64,000 nt of DNA from Candidatus Hydrogenedens sp. (lineage in GTDB: Bacteria > Hydrogenedentota > Hydrogenedentia > Hydrogenedentales > JAEUWI01): positions 1-64,000 of the forward strand of contig WGMK01000013.1 of NCBI GenBank assembly GCA_016125095.1, written 5' to 3'. Shown in pieces: positions 46,388 to 56,496 of the stretch (positions are counted from its first letter, which is position 1; each line of letters opens with the position of its first letter). The notes beneath the pieces are model-generated. The model was not told the DNA's origin. It did no database searches and saw only the letters and a list, made by a program, of their open reading frames with translations. The position numbers were made by a program, and so were the translations under genes.

Positions 46388-48658
46388 ATGGAACGAATCT
46401 CAGTAAACCTGGACTCGGGCGTCACGCTCGAGTTCGAAACCGGCCGCATTGCCAAGCAGGCGCATGGCGCAGTCATCTGCCGCTGCGGCGAAACGATGGT
46501 GCTCTCGGCCGTGGTCGTCGCCTCCGACGTCCGCCCCGGCACCGATTTCCTCCCGATGACCGTGGACTACCGCGAGAAGTTCTACGCGGTGGGCCAGATT
46601 CCGGGGAACTTCTTCCGCCGCGAAGCGCGGCCCAGCGAGCGGGAAATCCTGGTCTGCCGCATGACGGACCGCCCCCTCCGCCCGCTGTTCCCCAAGGGCT
46701 TCTACAATGAAATCCTCGTCTGCCAGAACGTGCTTTCGGCAGACAACGTGAACGACCCCGACGTGCTTTCGATTAACGCCGCCAGCGCGGCGCTGCACAT
46801 CTCGAAGGCCCCGCTGCTCGAGCCCATCGGCGCGGTGCGCGTGGGCTATATCGACGGCCAGCTGGTGGCGAACCCGCCGCAGGACCAGATGCCCGACAGC
46901 GAGCTGGACATCGTTATCGCCGGCACCATGGACGCCATCACGATGGTGGAAGGCCAGGCGCTGGAAGTGAGCGAGGAACTGATGCTCGACGCGCTCGAGT
47001 TCGGCCACGCCCAAATCCAGAAGATCGTCGCCTGCATCATCGAACTCCGCGCGAAGGTCGGCGTCGAGAAGATGGCCTACAGCGAGCCCAAGCACGACGA
47101 GGGCGTCGTGGCCGACGTGAACGAACTGGCCGCCGCCCGCCTCAAGGAAGCCCTGGGCATCTCCGACAAGGCCCTGCGCTACGACACCATCGACGCCCTC
47201 AAGGCCGAGGTGAAGGAAAAGCTGCTGGCGAAGTACGGTGAAGAACGTTTCGCCGAGGTGGCGGGCGACGTCAGCGGCGCCTTCGGTGCGCTGAAAAAAA
47301 GCACCATGCGCCAGGCGGTGATCGACACCAACATCCGCATGGACGGCCGCCAGCTCGACCAGATCCGCCAGATCACCATCGAGACCGGCGTGCTGCCGCG
47401 CGCCCACGGCTCCGCGCTCTTCACGCGCGGCGAGACCCAGGCCATCGTCACCACGACGCTGGGCACCTCGCGCGACGAGATGCGCCTCGACGAGCTCACG
47501 GGCGATGCCTTCAGCCGGTTCTTCCTGCACTACAATTTCCCGCCCTGGTCGGTGGGTGAAGTGCGCCGCATCTCCGGGCCGGGCCGCCGCGAAATCGGCC
47601 ACGGCAAGCTGGCCGAGCGCGCGCTGGAAAACATCCTGCCCTTCGGCGATTCCGAAGACGGCAAGGTGAACTTCCCCTACACCATCCGTATCGTGTCGGA
47701 AATCACCGAGAGCAACGGCTCCAGCTCGATGGCCACCGTCTGCGGCGGCACACTGAGCCTCATGGACGCGGGCGTGCCGATTGAAGCGCCCGTGGCCGGC
47801 ATCGCGATGGGCATGATCAAGGAAGGCGACGAAATCCGCATCCTGAGCGACATCCTCGGCGACGAGGACCACCTCGGCGACCTGGACTTCAAGGTCTGCG
47901 GCAGCGCCAACGGCATCACCGCTTTCCAGATGGACACCAAGGTGAAGGGCCTCACCCGCGAGACGATGCGCAAGGCGCTTGGTCAGGCGCGCGGCGGCCT
48001 CGACTTCATCCTCGGCAAGATGCTCGAGTGCCTGGCCGAGCCCCGCAAGGAGCTTTCGCCCTACGCGCCCCGCATCTACACGATGCAGATCGATCCGGAC
48101 AAGATCCGCGACGTCATCGGGCCGGGCGGCAAGATCATCCGCGGCATCCAGGCGCAGACCAATTCCGACATCACCATCGAGGACGACGGCTCCGTCATCA
48201 TCGCGGCGGTCAACCAGGCCGACGCCGAGGCCGCCATCTCGCTGGTCAAGGAAATCACCTCCGATGTCGAGGTCGGCGAAATCTACCACGGCACCGTCGT
48301 GCGTGTGCTGCCCTTCGGCGCCTTCATCAGCCTTATCGGCCAGAAGGAAGGCATGGTGCACATCTCCGAGCTCGCGCCCGGACGCGTCAATGAAGTTACC
48401 GACGTCCTCGACGTGGGCGACGAGGTGGACGTCAAGGTCATCGAGATTGACCAGATGGGCCGTGTGAACCTGTCCAAGGTGGCGGCGGACGTCGAACTCG
48501 GCCGCGTCGATGCTTCCGAAGTGGAAGAGAAGCGCGGCGGCCGGGGCGATCGCGGCGGCGACCGCGGACCGCGCGGCGGCGGCGATCGCGGCGGCCGGGA
48601 CCGCGGCGGACGCGACCGTGGCGACCGCAAGGGCGGACGTGACCGTAACCGCCGATAG
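46388..48658 (+). CDS. pnp: polyribonucleotide nucleotidyltransferase (PNPase)
   Basis: PNPase degrades RNA 3' to 5' by phosphorolysis and is part of the degradosome. The 756-residue protein has two RNase PH domains ([14 protein letters not shown] marks the second), a KH domain ([11 protein letters not shown]) and an S1 domain ([17 protein letters not shown]). After S1 comes an unusual approximately 40-residue Arg/Gly/Asp-rich tail ([10 protein letters not shown]... ending RDRNRR) that may add RNA binding. AAGGA lies 8 bp before the ATG at 46388; an ATG at 46340 adds 16 non-family residues. Confidence 0.95.
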   Translation: MERISVNLDSGVTLEFETGRIAKQAHGAVICRCGETMVLSAVVVASDVRPGTDFLPMTVDYREKFYAVGQIPGNFFRREARPSEREILVCRMTDRPLRPLFPKGFYNEILVCQNVLSADNVNDPDVLSINAASAALHISKAPLLEPIGAVRVGYIDGQLVANPPQDQMPDSELDIVIAGTMDAITMVEGQALEVSEELMLDALEFGHAQIQKIVACIIELRAKVGVEKMAYSEPKHDEGVVADVNELAAARLKEALGISDKALRYDTIDALKAEVKEKLLAKYGEERFAEVAGDVSGAFGALKKSTMRQAVIDTNIRMDGRQLDQIRQITIETGVLPRAHGSALFTRGETQAIVTTTLGTSRDEMRLDELTGDAFSRFFLHYNFPPWSVGEVRRISGPGRREIGHGKLAERALENILPFGDSEDGKVNFPYTIRIVSEITESNGSSSMATVCGGTLSLMDAGVPIEAPVAGIAMGMIKEGDEIRILSDILGDEDHLGDLDFKVCGSANGITAFQMDTKVKGLTRETMRKALGQARGGLDFILGKMLECLAEPRKELSPYAPRIYTMQIDPDKIRDVIGPGGKIIRGIQAQTNSDITIEDDGSVIIAAVNQADAEAAISLVKEITSDVEVGEIYHGTVVRVLPFGAFISLIGQKEGMVHISELAPGRVNEVTDVLDVGDEVDVKVIEIDQMGRVNLSKVAADVELGRVDASEVEEKRGGRGDRGGDRGPRGGGDRGGRDRGGRDRGDRKGGRDRNRR

Positions 48659-48677
48659 CCGTTAGTCTTATCTATTC

Positions 48678-48711
48678 TCCGGGGAGTTCCGCGCAGGCGG
48701 GGCTCCCCGGA
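48678..48711 (+). terminator. hairpin after pnp
   Basis: TCCGGGGAG / CTCCCCGGA 9-bp stem with a 16-nt loop and no strong U tract. Probable terminator or attenuator before the M16 peptidase gene. Confidence 0.45.
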
Positions 48712-48761
48712 ATCGTTAGCAAGGTATCCGTGTTCCCACCGGCAGAGAGGCACCCCGTTCC

Positions 48762-50033
48762 GTGAGCGAATCCTACACTATGGCCCAGGCGGCGACCGTC
48801 GAAATCCTCGATAACGGGATGACCGTCGCGCTCGAACACCTGCCCTACCTGCGCTCCGCGTCCATCGCGATCTGGATCCGCACGGGCTCGGCGCACGAGA
48901 CGCCCGAGGAAAACGGCATCGCGCATTTCATCGAGCACCTGCTGTTCAAGGGCACCGAGAAGCGCACCGCGCACGATATTATGGACGCGATCGAGAGCCG
49001 CGGCGGCCACTTCAATGCCTTCACCTCGCGCGGCTATACCTGCTACTACGTCCGTATCCTCGAGCAGCACACGGCGGCCGCCATCGAAGTGCTGGCCGAC
49101 ATCGTGAAGAACTCCATCTTCCACGACATGGACAAGGAGCGCGGCGTCATTCTCGAGGAGATCGCGACGAACGAGGATACGCCGGACGACTTCATCCACG
49201 ATCTGCTCGCGCTCTACCACTGGCCCGACCACGCGCTGGGCCGGCCTATCGCCGGCAGTGCCGCCTCCGTCACGGGCATCACGAAGGACATGGTGCGCGA
49301 TTTCTCGCGCCGCTGGTACAACCCCGCGAACATGTACTTCGTTATTTCCGGCAACATCGACACCGAGGCCGTGCTGGGCCAGCTCCGCGAAGAGTTCAGC
49401 CCGCTGCCGGGCAGTCCCGTGGCGCAGCCCGACAGCGCGCCCGTGTTTCAGGCAGGCATCGAGGGGCACGAGCGCGACATTGCGCAGGCCCACCTGACGC
49501 TGGCCTTCCCCGGGCCGAAGCTCGCCACGCAGGAACGCTTCGTGGCCGACCTGACGTCGATGGTGCTGGGCGGCGGCTCCACGTCGCGCCTGTTCGAGCG
49601 CATCCGCGAAGACGAGGGCCTCGCCTACAACATCCAGACCTTCTCGTCGTATTACCCCACGGCCGGCATGTTGGGCGTGTATGCCGCCGTCGCGCCGGAG
49701 AACTACCGCAAGACGCTCGACCTCACCTTCCAGGAAATCCGCAAGGTGCGCGACGAGGGCGTGCCGCAGAAGGAACTCGACGCCTGCCGCGAGCAGATCA
49801 AGGGCTACACGCTCATGTCGCTCGAAAGCACGTTCTCGCGCGGCAGCCGCATGGCCAAGAGCCTGATGCTGCACGGCCGCATCGTGCCCATCGAGGAACT
49901 GATCGAGCAGCTCGAAGCAGTGACCACCGACGACGTGCAGGCCTTCGCGGCGAAGACCTTCCGTCCGGAGAACACCGCCCACGTGGTGCTGGCGCCGGCA
50001 TCGGCCGGCCTGCTCGAGGCCGTCGCGCTGTGA
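48762..50033 (+). CDS. M16-family zinc peptidase
   Basis: This 423-residue protein belongs to the pitrilysin/processing peptidase family. The inverted zinc motif HFIEH is at 55-59 with ERGVILEE supplying the third ligand downstream, and the C-terminal inactive-like half has [22 protein letters not shown]. Length fits a single-chain subunit that may dimerise. It starts at a GTG (48762) with AGAGAGG about 12 bp upstream; an ATG at 48780 is also possible. It lies after pnp, as is common in many genomes (pnp-M16-dut), and its stop overlaps the dut start. Confidence 0.9.
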   Translation: MSESYTMAQAATVEILDNGMTVALEHLPYLRSASIAIWIRTGSAHETPEENGIAHFIEHLLFKGTEKRTAHDIMDAIESRGGHFNAFTSRGYTCYYVRILEQHTAAAIEVLADIVKNSIFHDMDKERGVILEEIATNEDTPDDFIHDLLALYHWPDHALGRPIAGSAASVTGITKDMVRDFSRRWYNPANMYFVISGNIDTEAVLGQLREEFSPLPGSPVAQPDSAPVFQAGIEGHERDIAQAHLTLAFPGPKLATQERFVADLTSMVLGGGSTSRLFERIREDEGLAYNIQTFSSYYPTAGMLGVYAAVAPENYRKTLDLTFQEIRKVRDEGVPQKELDACREQIKGYTLMSLESTFSRGSRMAKSLMLHGRIVPIEELIEQLEAVTTDDVQAFAAKTFRPENTAHVVLAPASAGLLEAVAL

Positions 50034-50482
50034 TGTCGGGCGTCGTGGTGCGCGTGACCCGGGTTGCCGGCGCGGAAGACCTGCCGCTGCCCGCCTACGA
50101 AACCGCCCATGCCGCCGGCATGGATCTGCGCGCCGCGGTGACCGAAGAAATCACGGTGGCCCCGGGCGAACGCGCGCTCATTCCCACGGGACTCTGCATC
50201 GCGCTGCCGCCGGGCACCGAGGCGCAGGTGCGGCCCCGCAGCGGCATCGCCCTCCGCAACGGCATCAGCATGGTGAACACGCCCGGCACCATCGACGCGG
50301 ACTACCGCGGCGAGATCAAGGTCATCCTCATCAACCACGGCCAGGAGCCCTTCGTCATCGCGCGTGGCGATCGGGTGGCGCAACTGGTTGTGGCACCCGT
50401 GCTCCGGGTGGAATGGGAAGAGGCCGAGAGCCTCGACGACACCGCGCGCGGCGCGGGCGGATTCGGCCACACCGGCGTGTAG
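50033..50482 (+). CDS. dut: dUTP diphosphatase
   Basis: Dut hydrolyses dUTP to dUMP, keeping uracil out of DNA. The 149-residue trimeric-type enzyme has [41 protein letters not shown] and a C-terminal [10 protein letters not shown], the five dUTPase motifs. The ATG at 50033 overlaps the M16 stop (TGATG); a GTG at 50030 is the alternative. Convergent with the membrane protein at 50488. Confidence 0.95.
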   Translation: MSGVVVRVTRVAGAEDLPLPAYETAHAAGMDLRAAVTEEITVAPGERALIPTGLCIALPPGTEAQVRPRSGIALRNGISMVNTPGTIDADYRGEIKVILINHGQEPFVIARGDRVAQLVVAPVLRVEWEEAESLDDTARGAGGFGHTGV

Positions 50483-50487
50483 CGCTC

Positions 50488-52326
50488 TTATGGAATCCGG
50501 TACAACGTCTCGTCGTCGCCTTGCACCGCTACGGGCAGGTGCAATTCCACGTTGTTGTACATGAGCACATGCGTTCCGCCGAACTTCGCCGACAGTGCGT
50601 GCCATTCCTCGGCCGTTCGATCGCGCCAGATCTCGGTCCAGTGCGGATTTTTCAGATCGCGATCGAAGCGCAGTCCGTACACGTCTTCGAAAATCTGCTG
50701 AATGAGCGGGCCGTTCGCGGGCATGTAGGTAATGTGCGACGAGGTGCAGGCGTCGATCAGGACCGGGTGGTGAATTTTCGCCTGCTCCGCATAGGTCTCC
50801 GGCGGCAGAAAGATCGGCGCTTCGGCCGGGGCATGCGCGTCAAGTTCCGCCAGCACGGCCGCTTCGAAGGCATTGCGCTCCAGGTGTGAGCGGTGGGCCA
50901 TCTCGTTCCGCACGAGCAGCAGCAACGCGATGGCGAGCACCGCGGGCACGGCCGCGCGCTGCCAGTCCGCTGGAACCAGGCAGCGATGCAGCATGCCCGT
51001 CAGTACGTAGCCGCCCAACAGGCAGGCCGCGCCGAACTGGTGGACGATCGCCAGCGGTAGCACGCCCGCGGCGAGCCATACCAGCGAAGTCTTTCCGAAT
51101 CCCTGCGCGCCGGAGCTAAGCGCCACGCCAAACAACGCGTAGAGAAAGGCGTCGCCCGCGAAGAGATAGCGGTGATAGAACGCCTCGCCGAGGAGCGGCT
51201 GAAAAAAGGGGCGCAAGGCTGCGGTCAGCAGTAAGGCGAGCGCGGCCGCGCGTCCCGCATGTGTGCGCGACGCCAGCCCGATGCCCGACACCAGCAAGAG
51301 AATCGCATTGTGATTGAGCATACGGTACGGCAGCCATTGCAGCAGCATGCGCGGCGTGTCTTCGCGGAGCGCAGCGTGTACGGCCATGGTACCGAGTACT
51401 ATCGCGGTGCAGCCCGCCGCGTAGAGCGCGAGCGTGGCATAGGCCCGTCGGCGCGCCGCATCGGTCTCGGTGCGCCAGCCGAATACCGTGAGCCCCAGCC
51501 CGCCGGCCAGCGTGATAACCCCGACGATATTCGGCAGCCGCCGGTGCGGGTCGACATGAAACACCATGCCGCGCCAGATGGCGTCGGGCACGGCAGCGGG
51601 GTCGATATCGAAAGGCGGCGCGATGGCCGGGGGGATCTGGCTCATCCGCCACCACAGCCAGACATAGAACGGCGCGGCCAGCGCGACGCCCGCCAGCGCG
51701 CGGGGAATGAAGCCCGGGCCCTCGTGGCGGAGCGCATGCAATGCACAGCCCGCGCACAACAGCCCCAGCACCGGCGACTGCCCGATGTGCACCACCGGCA
51801 TCATGGACGCCAGCCAGGCCGCCGCGAACCAGTGCCGGCGCGCGAGCGCGTAGAGCGAGAGGATGGCCCACGCCGTGCCGATATGGCCGTTGCTGTATAT
51901 CCACGGCCAGGGGTTGTGCGGGTAGGTGCCGTCGAACTCGAGCAGCCAGCCCTGCAGCATGGCGATGGCGGCGGCGTGCCCCCACCACGGCGAACGCCCG
52001 AGATACGCGCCCAGCAGATAGGCCGGCCACACGGTGCCCAGCAGATACGCGGTATTGTGCAGGCCATTCGCCAGGAATTCGCCCGCGCCCCATGCCAGCC
52101 ATTGCGCCATCCCGTGCGTCTGGCCCGAAAACGCCGAAGCGAGATACACATGCAGCGGATGCCACGCCGGGTAGGGCACTTGGCCGGTGATGAGCTGCGC
52201 GAACTCGAAATTCTCGTCCCACCGCACACCGCGCAACAGCACGAGCGCCACCGACAGCCCGAGCCACACGCCGAGGTGGAAGGCGGTCTGGCGGAATGCC
52301 GCGCGGTTGTCCAGGGCCTCGCTCAT
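50488..52326 (-). CDS. polytopic membrane protein with soluble C-terminal domain
   Basis: This 612-residue protein has about eleven hydrophobic segments and a C-terminal approximately 130-residue soluble domain (LDAHAPAEAPIFLPPETYAEQ..., ending LPVAVQGDDETLYRIP). The first loop contains RGVRWDENFEFAQLITGQ with acidic residues placed as in GT-C transferases. I do not recognise the family. Its layout (TM block then short soluble tail) is like the proteins at 37958-39811 and 12673-14823, so they may be distant relatives acting on envelope glycans. It is downstream of the AddA-like gene, 34 bp away. Confidence 0.5.
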   Translation of the reverse strand: MSEALDNRAAFRQTAFHLGVWLGLSVALVLLRGVRWDENFEFAQLITGQVPYPAWHPLHVYLASAFSGQTHGMAQWLAWGAGEFLANGLHNTAYLLGTVWPAYLLGAYLGRSPWWGHAAAIAMLQGWLLEFDGTYPHNPWPWIYSNGHIGTAWAILSLYALARRHWFAAAWLASMMPVVHIGQSPVLGLLCAGCALHALRHEGPGFIPRALAGVALAAPFYVWLWWRMSQIPPAIAPPFDIDPAAVPDAIWRGMVFHVDPHRRLPNIVGVITLAGGLGLTVFGWRTETDAARRRAYATLALYAAGCTAIVLGTMAVHAALREDTPRMLLQWLPYRMLNHNAILLLVSGIGLASRTHAGRAAALALLLTAALRPFFQPLLGEAFYHRYLFAGDAFLYALFGVALSSGAQGFGKTSLVWLAAGVLPLAIVHQFGAACLLGGYVLTGMLHRCLVPADWQRAAVPAVLAIALLLLVRNEMAHRSHLERNAFEAAVLAELDAHAPAEAPIFLPPETYAEQAKIHHPVLIDACTSSHITYMPANGPLIQQIFEDVYGLRFDRDLKNPHWTEIWRDRTAEEWHALSAKFGGTHVLMYNNVELHLPVAVQGDDETLYRIP

Positions 52327-52360
52327 GCGCGCGAGTGTATCCGAGCAGGGGGGAGGCGGT

Positions 52361-55300
52361 CTATGCCGGAACCGACAGCCGCCCCAGCGCCTCGCGCGCC
52401 TGCTCTACCGCCCGGGCCACAGCAGCCTCCGAAACGTCCACCGGCACGAGTTCCTGCTCGTCGGCATACACCAGCCATGCCTCGTCCGGCGCTACGCCCG
52501 TAAGCGCGCGCACGGCGGCGGCATACCACTGCAACTGCGTGGCATAGCGCTGATGACCGCCTTCAAGCTTCCGGCCGGTCTTGTAGTCCACGATGACGCG
52601 GCCGTTCAGCAGCAAATCGATCGTGCCCGCGATCAAGGCATCGTCCAGACGCCAAACGAAAGGATGCTCACGCAGCAAAGTGTCGGCCGCGACGAGACGC
52701 GCATGCAGCGGCGTGCTTTGGAGCCACGCCGCGATGCGCTCCAAAGCCGCTGTCAGCGACTCCGCTTTCGTGTCCGGAAAGCGCGCCGCTGCCAGCAAGG
52801 GACCCGCCTCGGGGGGCACATCGCGGAAGTCCCACTGCTCGAACCAGGCATGTACCAGCGTGCCGCGCGCAAGCGCGTCGGAATCCGGTGCGGCCGCGTC
52901 GTCGTCGTGCCGCAATTCGTCCCAAGTCTCCGGAGGACCGTCGCCGAGCGCATTGAGCAAAGCCGACACACTCGCGCCGCCCGTCGTCTCCGCCACCCGT
53001 ACGCGTCGTTGCACCCGCGCGAGGCAGGCCTCCCAATCCACCTCGCCGCGCTTGGTACGATTCGCGGTACTGGGTACTCCGGTAGCCGCACGCCGCACCA
53101 CCGCTTCCCATGCAGTACCCGCCAACGCTTCGCCATCGCTGCGCCCCGTCACCGAGAACTCGCCATCAAGCGACGCCAGCCAGCTGACTGGGGCGGGTTC
53201 CGGCGCACCGCAAAGCACGAGATAATCCCGCGCGCGGGTCGCGCCCACGTAGAGCAGCCGCGCGTGCTCCGCCAGCGATTCTTCCTTGTTCCGGCCCTTG
53301 ATGAGCTCGCCGACCGTTGACTTCGTATTTTCTCCCGCTTCGTCCACCCCGCCGATAACCGGACCGAATGCCGGGTGGAAGCCTACCTTGTCGTGGTCGC
53401 CCTGCACCTTCGCGCCGCAGTCGCCCAGAAACACGACCGGAAACTCAAGCCCCTTCGACTTGTGCACCGTCATGATGGTGACCGCGCCGGACTCGCTCGG
53501 CTGCATCGAGGCGTCGCCTTCGCGGATGGCCCGCGACCGCAGCTCGTCGAGGTAGCGCGTGAAGCCGCGCAGGCTCATCGACGCCGACAGCGTGCCCGCG
53601 ACGTCGGCCAGCTTGCGGACGTTGGACGCCCGCTGCAGGCCCATCGGCAGCGCGTGGAGTATCGCCTCGTAGTTGGTCGCGGACAGGAGCAGCTCCATGA
53701 ACTCGCCCGGCGGCAGGTGGCGCGCCGCGTGTAGTTTCCGCAGCAGTGCCCACGCTGGCTCTAGCGGTTCGTTCACTGGCAGGCCCGCCGGTACGAAGCC
53801 CTGTTCGTACGCCCGCGATAGTTTCACTTCGCGGGCTACGGCGTAGATCGCGTCGTCGCTCAGGCCGCAGACTGGACTGCGCAGACTCGCGAAGAGCGCG
53901 GGTTCGTCCCACGGGTCGAGCGTCACCTTCAGTAGGTTGAGGACATCAAGCACTTCCTGCCGCTCGTAGAATCCCGAGCCTGCCGTCAGGCCGTACTCGA
54001 TGCCGGCGCGCCGCAGCGCCTCCTCGTATAAATGGATGTTGCTCATGGCGCGCATCAGCAATGCGATGTCGCCCGGGCGCGTTCGCCGGAACGCCTTGGT
54101 GTGCTCATCGAACACGATTTCCGGTCCGCCTTCGCCGCAGAGCTCGGCAATGCGAGCGGCGATCAGGTCCGCCTCGCCCTGGCGCGCTTCCTTCACCTTC
54201 ATCTTGTCGTCTTCGTCCGGCGCGGGGACGATCAGGAACTCGATGTTGGGCGACTGCGCGGCATCGCGATACGCCTCCAGGCCCTCGAACTCGGGTTCCA
54301 CCGCAAGGAGCAACTGCGACCGCCGGAAGAAATCGTTGACGAACGACAAAATGGGGCGCACCGTGCGGAAGTTCTGGTTCAGCGGCAGCACGCTCTCCGC
54401 GCGGTCCTTCTCCTTGCGGAATACGCTTACATCGGCGCCGCGGAAGCGGTAGATGCTCTGCTTCGGATCGCCCACGATGAACAGGTCCGGTCCGCCTTGC
54501 GCGTTGTTGAGCGCCTGGGCGATCGCCAGCTGCACGCCATCCGTGTCCTGAAATTCATCCATCAGCAGATACCGGATGCCGCGGGCCGTTGCTTGGCACA
54601 CGGCCTCGTCCCGCAGCGCAAGCGCCGTACGGTGAATGAGATCGTCGAAGCTCATGGCGCGGCGCTGCAGTTTGTGATCCTGCCACGCCGCCCACGCGCG
54701 CCGGAATACCGATACCAGCGCACAGGTGAACTCCGCAGCGCGCTCGTCGCCTTCCTCGGTCAAATCCTTGGGAAACAGCGAGAGGAAGATGGCTTTGATG
54801 TCGTTGAAGATGTCCTTCACATCCTCCATCGCCTCAGGCGGCGACCACGCCTTTTTGCTGCCGCCGCGCAGATTCATGGCGTGCAGGGTATCGGCCTGCT
54901 CCCGAACCACCGCAATGGTCAGCGGCTCCGCCTCGAGCGCGTCGAGCACCGTCGCGAGCCCTTGGCGGACCAGCTCTCGCTTGTCGCCGGCATCCGAACA
55001 CGCCCCCTCCAGCATCCGCAGCGCGCCCCGGTGCCGCGCCAGCCGCGCGCGCATCTCCGGGTTCCGTAGCGCCGCGACGACGGCCGCCTCGGCGGCGGCT
55101 TCCCACCCGGCGCGCAGCGTTTGCGGCGTGCTGTAGTCGAAGGGCGCGGTGTCCGGCTCGAGCGCATAGCCATGCGGCAGCAATTCGCGCAGCATCTCGA
55201 TAATGCGGCTCACGCGGTACTCGCGCGCCAGCAGCAGCACGGCCTCGTCTTCTTCCTCCAGCAGCCCATGCAGGGTCTCGCGCACGGCCTGCTCCGATTG

Positions 55301-55699
55301 CATACGCGACTCCGCCTCGGTCAGCAGGCCGAAATCCGGGTCGATGCCCAGCGCCAGCGCATTCTCCTTCAGCAGGCGCATGCAGAACGCATGGATGGTG
55401 GAAATGCGCGCGCCGTCGAGCCGTTGTTCCAGACCGCGCCAGAAATTCATTTCGTCGCGGTCGCGGTGCTCGCGGGCGCGCGCGCGGAATTCGCGGCGCA
55501 GGCGCGCCTTCATTTCCGCAGCGGCCTTCTCGGTGAAGGTGATGGCGACGATTTCGTCAAGGCCGGCCTTGCGCTGCTGCAACAGATGCACCATGCGCTG
55601 CACCAGCACGAAGGTCTTGCCCGATCCGGCGCCCGCATCCACGCACACGCGGGGCGCGTTCGTTTCGATCGCGTTCCGCTGCTGCGTTGTCAGCTCCAT
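52361..55699 (-). CDS. AddA-like UvrD-family helicase-nuclease
   Basis: This 1112-residue protein has an SF1A helicase core with Walker A AGAGSGKT (22-29), ITFTEKAAAEMKARL (motif Ia), YLLMDEFQDTD (motif II), GDPKQSIYRFRGAD (motif III), MTVHKSKGLEF and YVGATRARDYL (motifs V/VI). The C-terminal RecB-type nuclease domain has GTLVHAWFEQW, LIAGTIDLL, VDYKTGRK and TQLQWYAAAV. This is the AddA (RecB-like) architecture for double-strand break processing at Chi-like sites. No addB-type partner is adjacent, either upstream (lplA) or downstream (membrane protein), so the partner may be elsewhere or the enzyme may act alone. Confidence 0.85.
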   Translation of the reverse strand: MELTTQQRNAIETNAPRVCVDAGAGSGKTFVLVQRMVHLLQQRKAGLDEIVAITFTEKAAAEMKARLRREFRARAREHRDRDEMNFWRGLEQRLDGARISTIHAFCMRLLKENALALGIDPDFGLLTEAESRMQSEQAVRETLHGLLEEEDEAVLLLAREYRVSRIIEMLRELLPHGYALEPDTAPFDYSTPQTLRAGWEAAAEAAVVAALRNPEMRARLARHRGALRMLEGACSDAGDKRELVRQGLATVLDALEAEPLTIAVVREQADTLHAMNLRGGSKKAWSPPEAMEDVKDIFNDIKAIFLSLFPKDLTEEGDERAAEFTCALVSVFRRAWAAWQDHKLQRRAMSFDDLIHRTALALRDEAVCQATARGIRYLLMDEFQDTDGVQLAIAQALNNAQGGPDLFIVGDPKQSIYRFRGADVSVFRKEKDRAESVLPLNQNFRTVRPILSFVNDFFRRSQLLLAVEPEFEGLEAYRDAAQSPNIEFLIVPAPDEDDKMKVKEARQGEADLIAARIAELCGEGGPEIVFDEHTKAFRRTRPGDIALLMRAMSNIHLYEEALRRAGIEYGLTAGSGFYERQEVLDVLNLLKVTLDPWDEPALFASLRSPVCGLSDDAIYAVAREVKLSRAYEQGFVPAGLPVNEPLEPAWALLRKLHAARHLPPGEFMELLLSATNYEAILHALPMGLQRASNVRKLADVAGTLSASMSLRGFTRYLDELRSRAIREGDASMQPSESGAVTIMTVHKSKGLEFPVVFLGDCGAKVQGDHDKVGFHPAFGPVIGGVDEAGENTKSTVGELIKGRNKEESLAEHARLLYVGATRARDYLVLCGAPEPAPVSWLASLDGEFSVTGRSDGEALAGTAWEAVVRRAATGVPSTANRTKRGEVDWEACLARVQRRVRVAETTGGASVSALLNALGDGPPETWDELRHDDDAAAPDSDALARGTLVHAWFEQWDFRDVPPEAGPLLAAARFPDTKAESLTAALERIAAWLQSTPLHARLVAADTLLREHPFVWRLDDALIAGTIDLLLNGRVIVDYKTGRKLEGGHQRYATQLQWYAAAVRALTGVAPDEAWLVYADEQELVPVDVSEAAVARAVEQAREALGRLSVPA

Positions 55700-55718
55700 G
55701 CGCCTCTCCGCCGCGGGG

Positions 55719-56462
55719 CTACCGCCGCCGCGTCCAGGTCTCCAGTTCGTACTTGCTCGCCGTCAGCGCCCGCATCAAGTCCAGCTCCGAGGGCAGCGCC
55801 TCCGATTCCTGCTCCGCGCCGTACGCCTCGATGACCGCGTCCTCGATCTCCTCGCGCGAAAACGGCAGCGCCCCCACGAAGGCCTTGTGCCTGCGCCGGC
55901 CGCGATAGGCCGGCCGCTCGGCGGGCTCCGCCAGCCAGCGCGCCATACCTTCGTAGTCGGGCTTATACAATAGCGTACCGTGATGCAGGATCGCCTCCCG
56001 CTTGCGGCGCTGCGCATTGCCCGACACCTTGCGGCGCGCCAGCGCGAGGTCGGAGAGCCCGGCAATCTCGACCATGGCCCCGCGCGCGGCGAAGGCGCGG
56101 CAGAGCGGCTCGAGGATATAGCGGTAGGAGGCGTGCAGTGATTGCGCTTCCGGGTGGTCGTGCAGGCCCAGCACCAGCGAGAAATTCAGTGAGCCCGGCC
56201 CCTGCAGCACGCACCCCCCGGCGCTGCACCGCCGCCGCACGGGAATGCCATCGAGCGCGCAGAACGACTCGTTCACCTCTTCGGCAATGTGCTGCGAAAT
56301 GCCCATCACCACGAAGGGCGCGGGCGATTCCCACAGCCGCACCGTATCGCCCCGGGTGCCCGCGCAGACTGATTCCAGCAGCGCCTCGTCCAGCGCCAGG
56401 TTTTCCGAGGGCTCCTCGCGCGTCAGGCGGAGCAGCTCCGCCCGGGGCGCTACGGGGTCCAT
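55719..56462 (-). CDS. lplA: lipoate-protein ligase A-family protein
   Basis: This 247-residue protein attaches lipoate (or octanoate) to E2/GcvH proteins. It has the family motifs VRRRCSAGGCVLQGPGSLNFSL (about 75-96, where SGGG is here SAGG) and KVSGNAQRR (catalytic lysine K145). The C-terminal accessory domain is absent, as in many single-domain members, so it could instead be an octanoyltransferase (LipM-type). It is the last gene after gcvPB, 34 bp away, and GcvH is the likely target. Confidence 0.82.
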   Translation of the reverse strand: MDPVAPRAELLRLTREEPSENLALDEALLESVCAGTRGDTVRLWESPAPFVVMGISQHIAEEVNESFCALDGIPVRRRCSAGGCVLQGPGSLNFSLVLGLHDHPEAQSLHASYRYILEPLCRAFAARGAMVEIAGLSDLALARRKVSGNAQRRKREAILHHGTLLYKPDYEGMARWLAEPAERPAYRGRRRHKAFVGALPFSREEIEDAVIEAYGAEQESEALPSELDLMRALTASKYELETWTRRR

Positions 56463-56496
56463 GTCTGTCTGCTTCCGGCCACGCGCATGGCCCGGC

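Noticed and set aside
46400..48361. 653-residue minus-strand frame opposite pnp
   Set aside because: Shadow of PNPase, whose plus-strand domains are unambiguous; the antisense frame has shadow-type composition.
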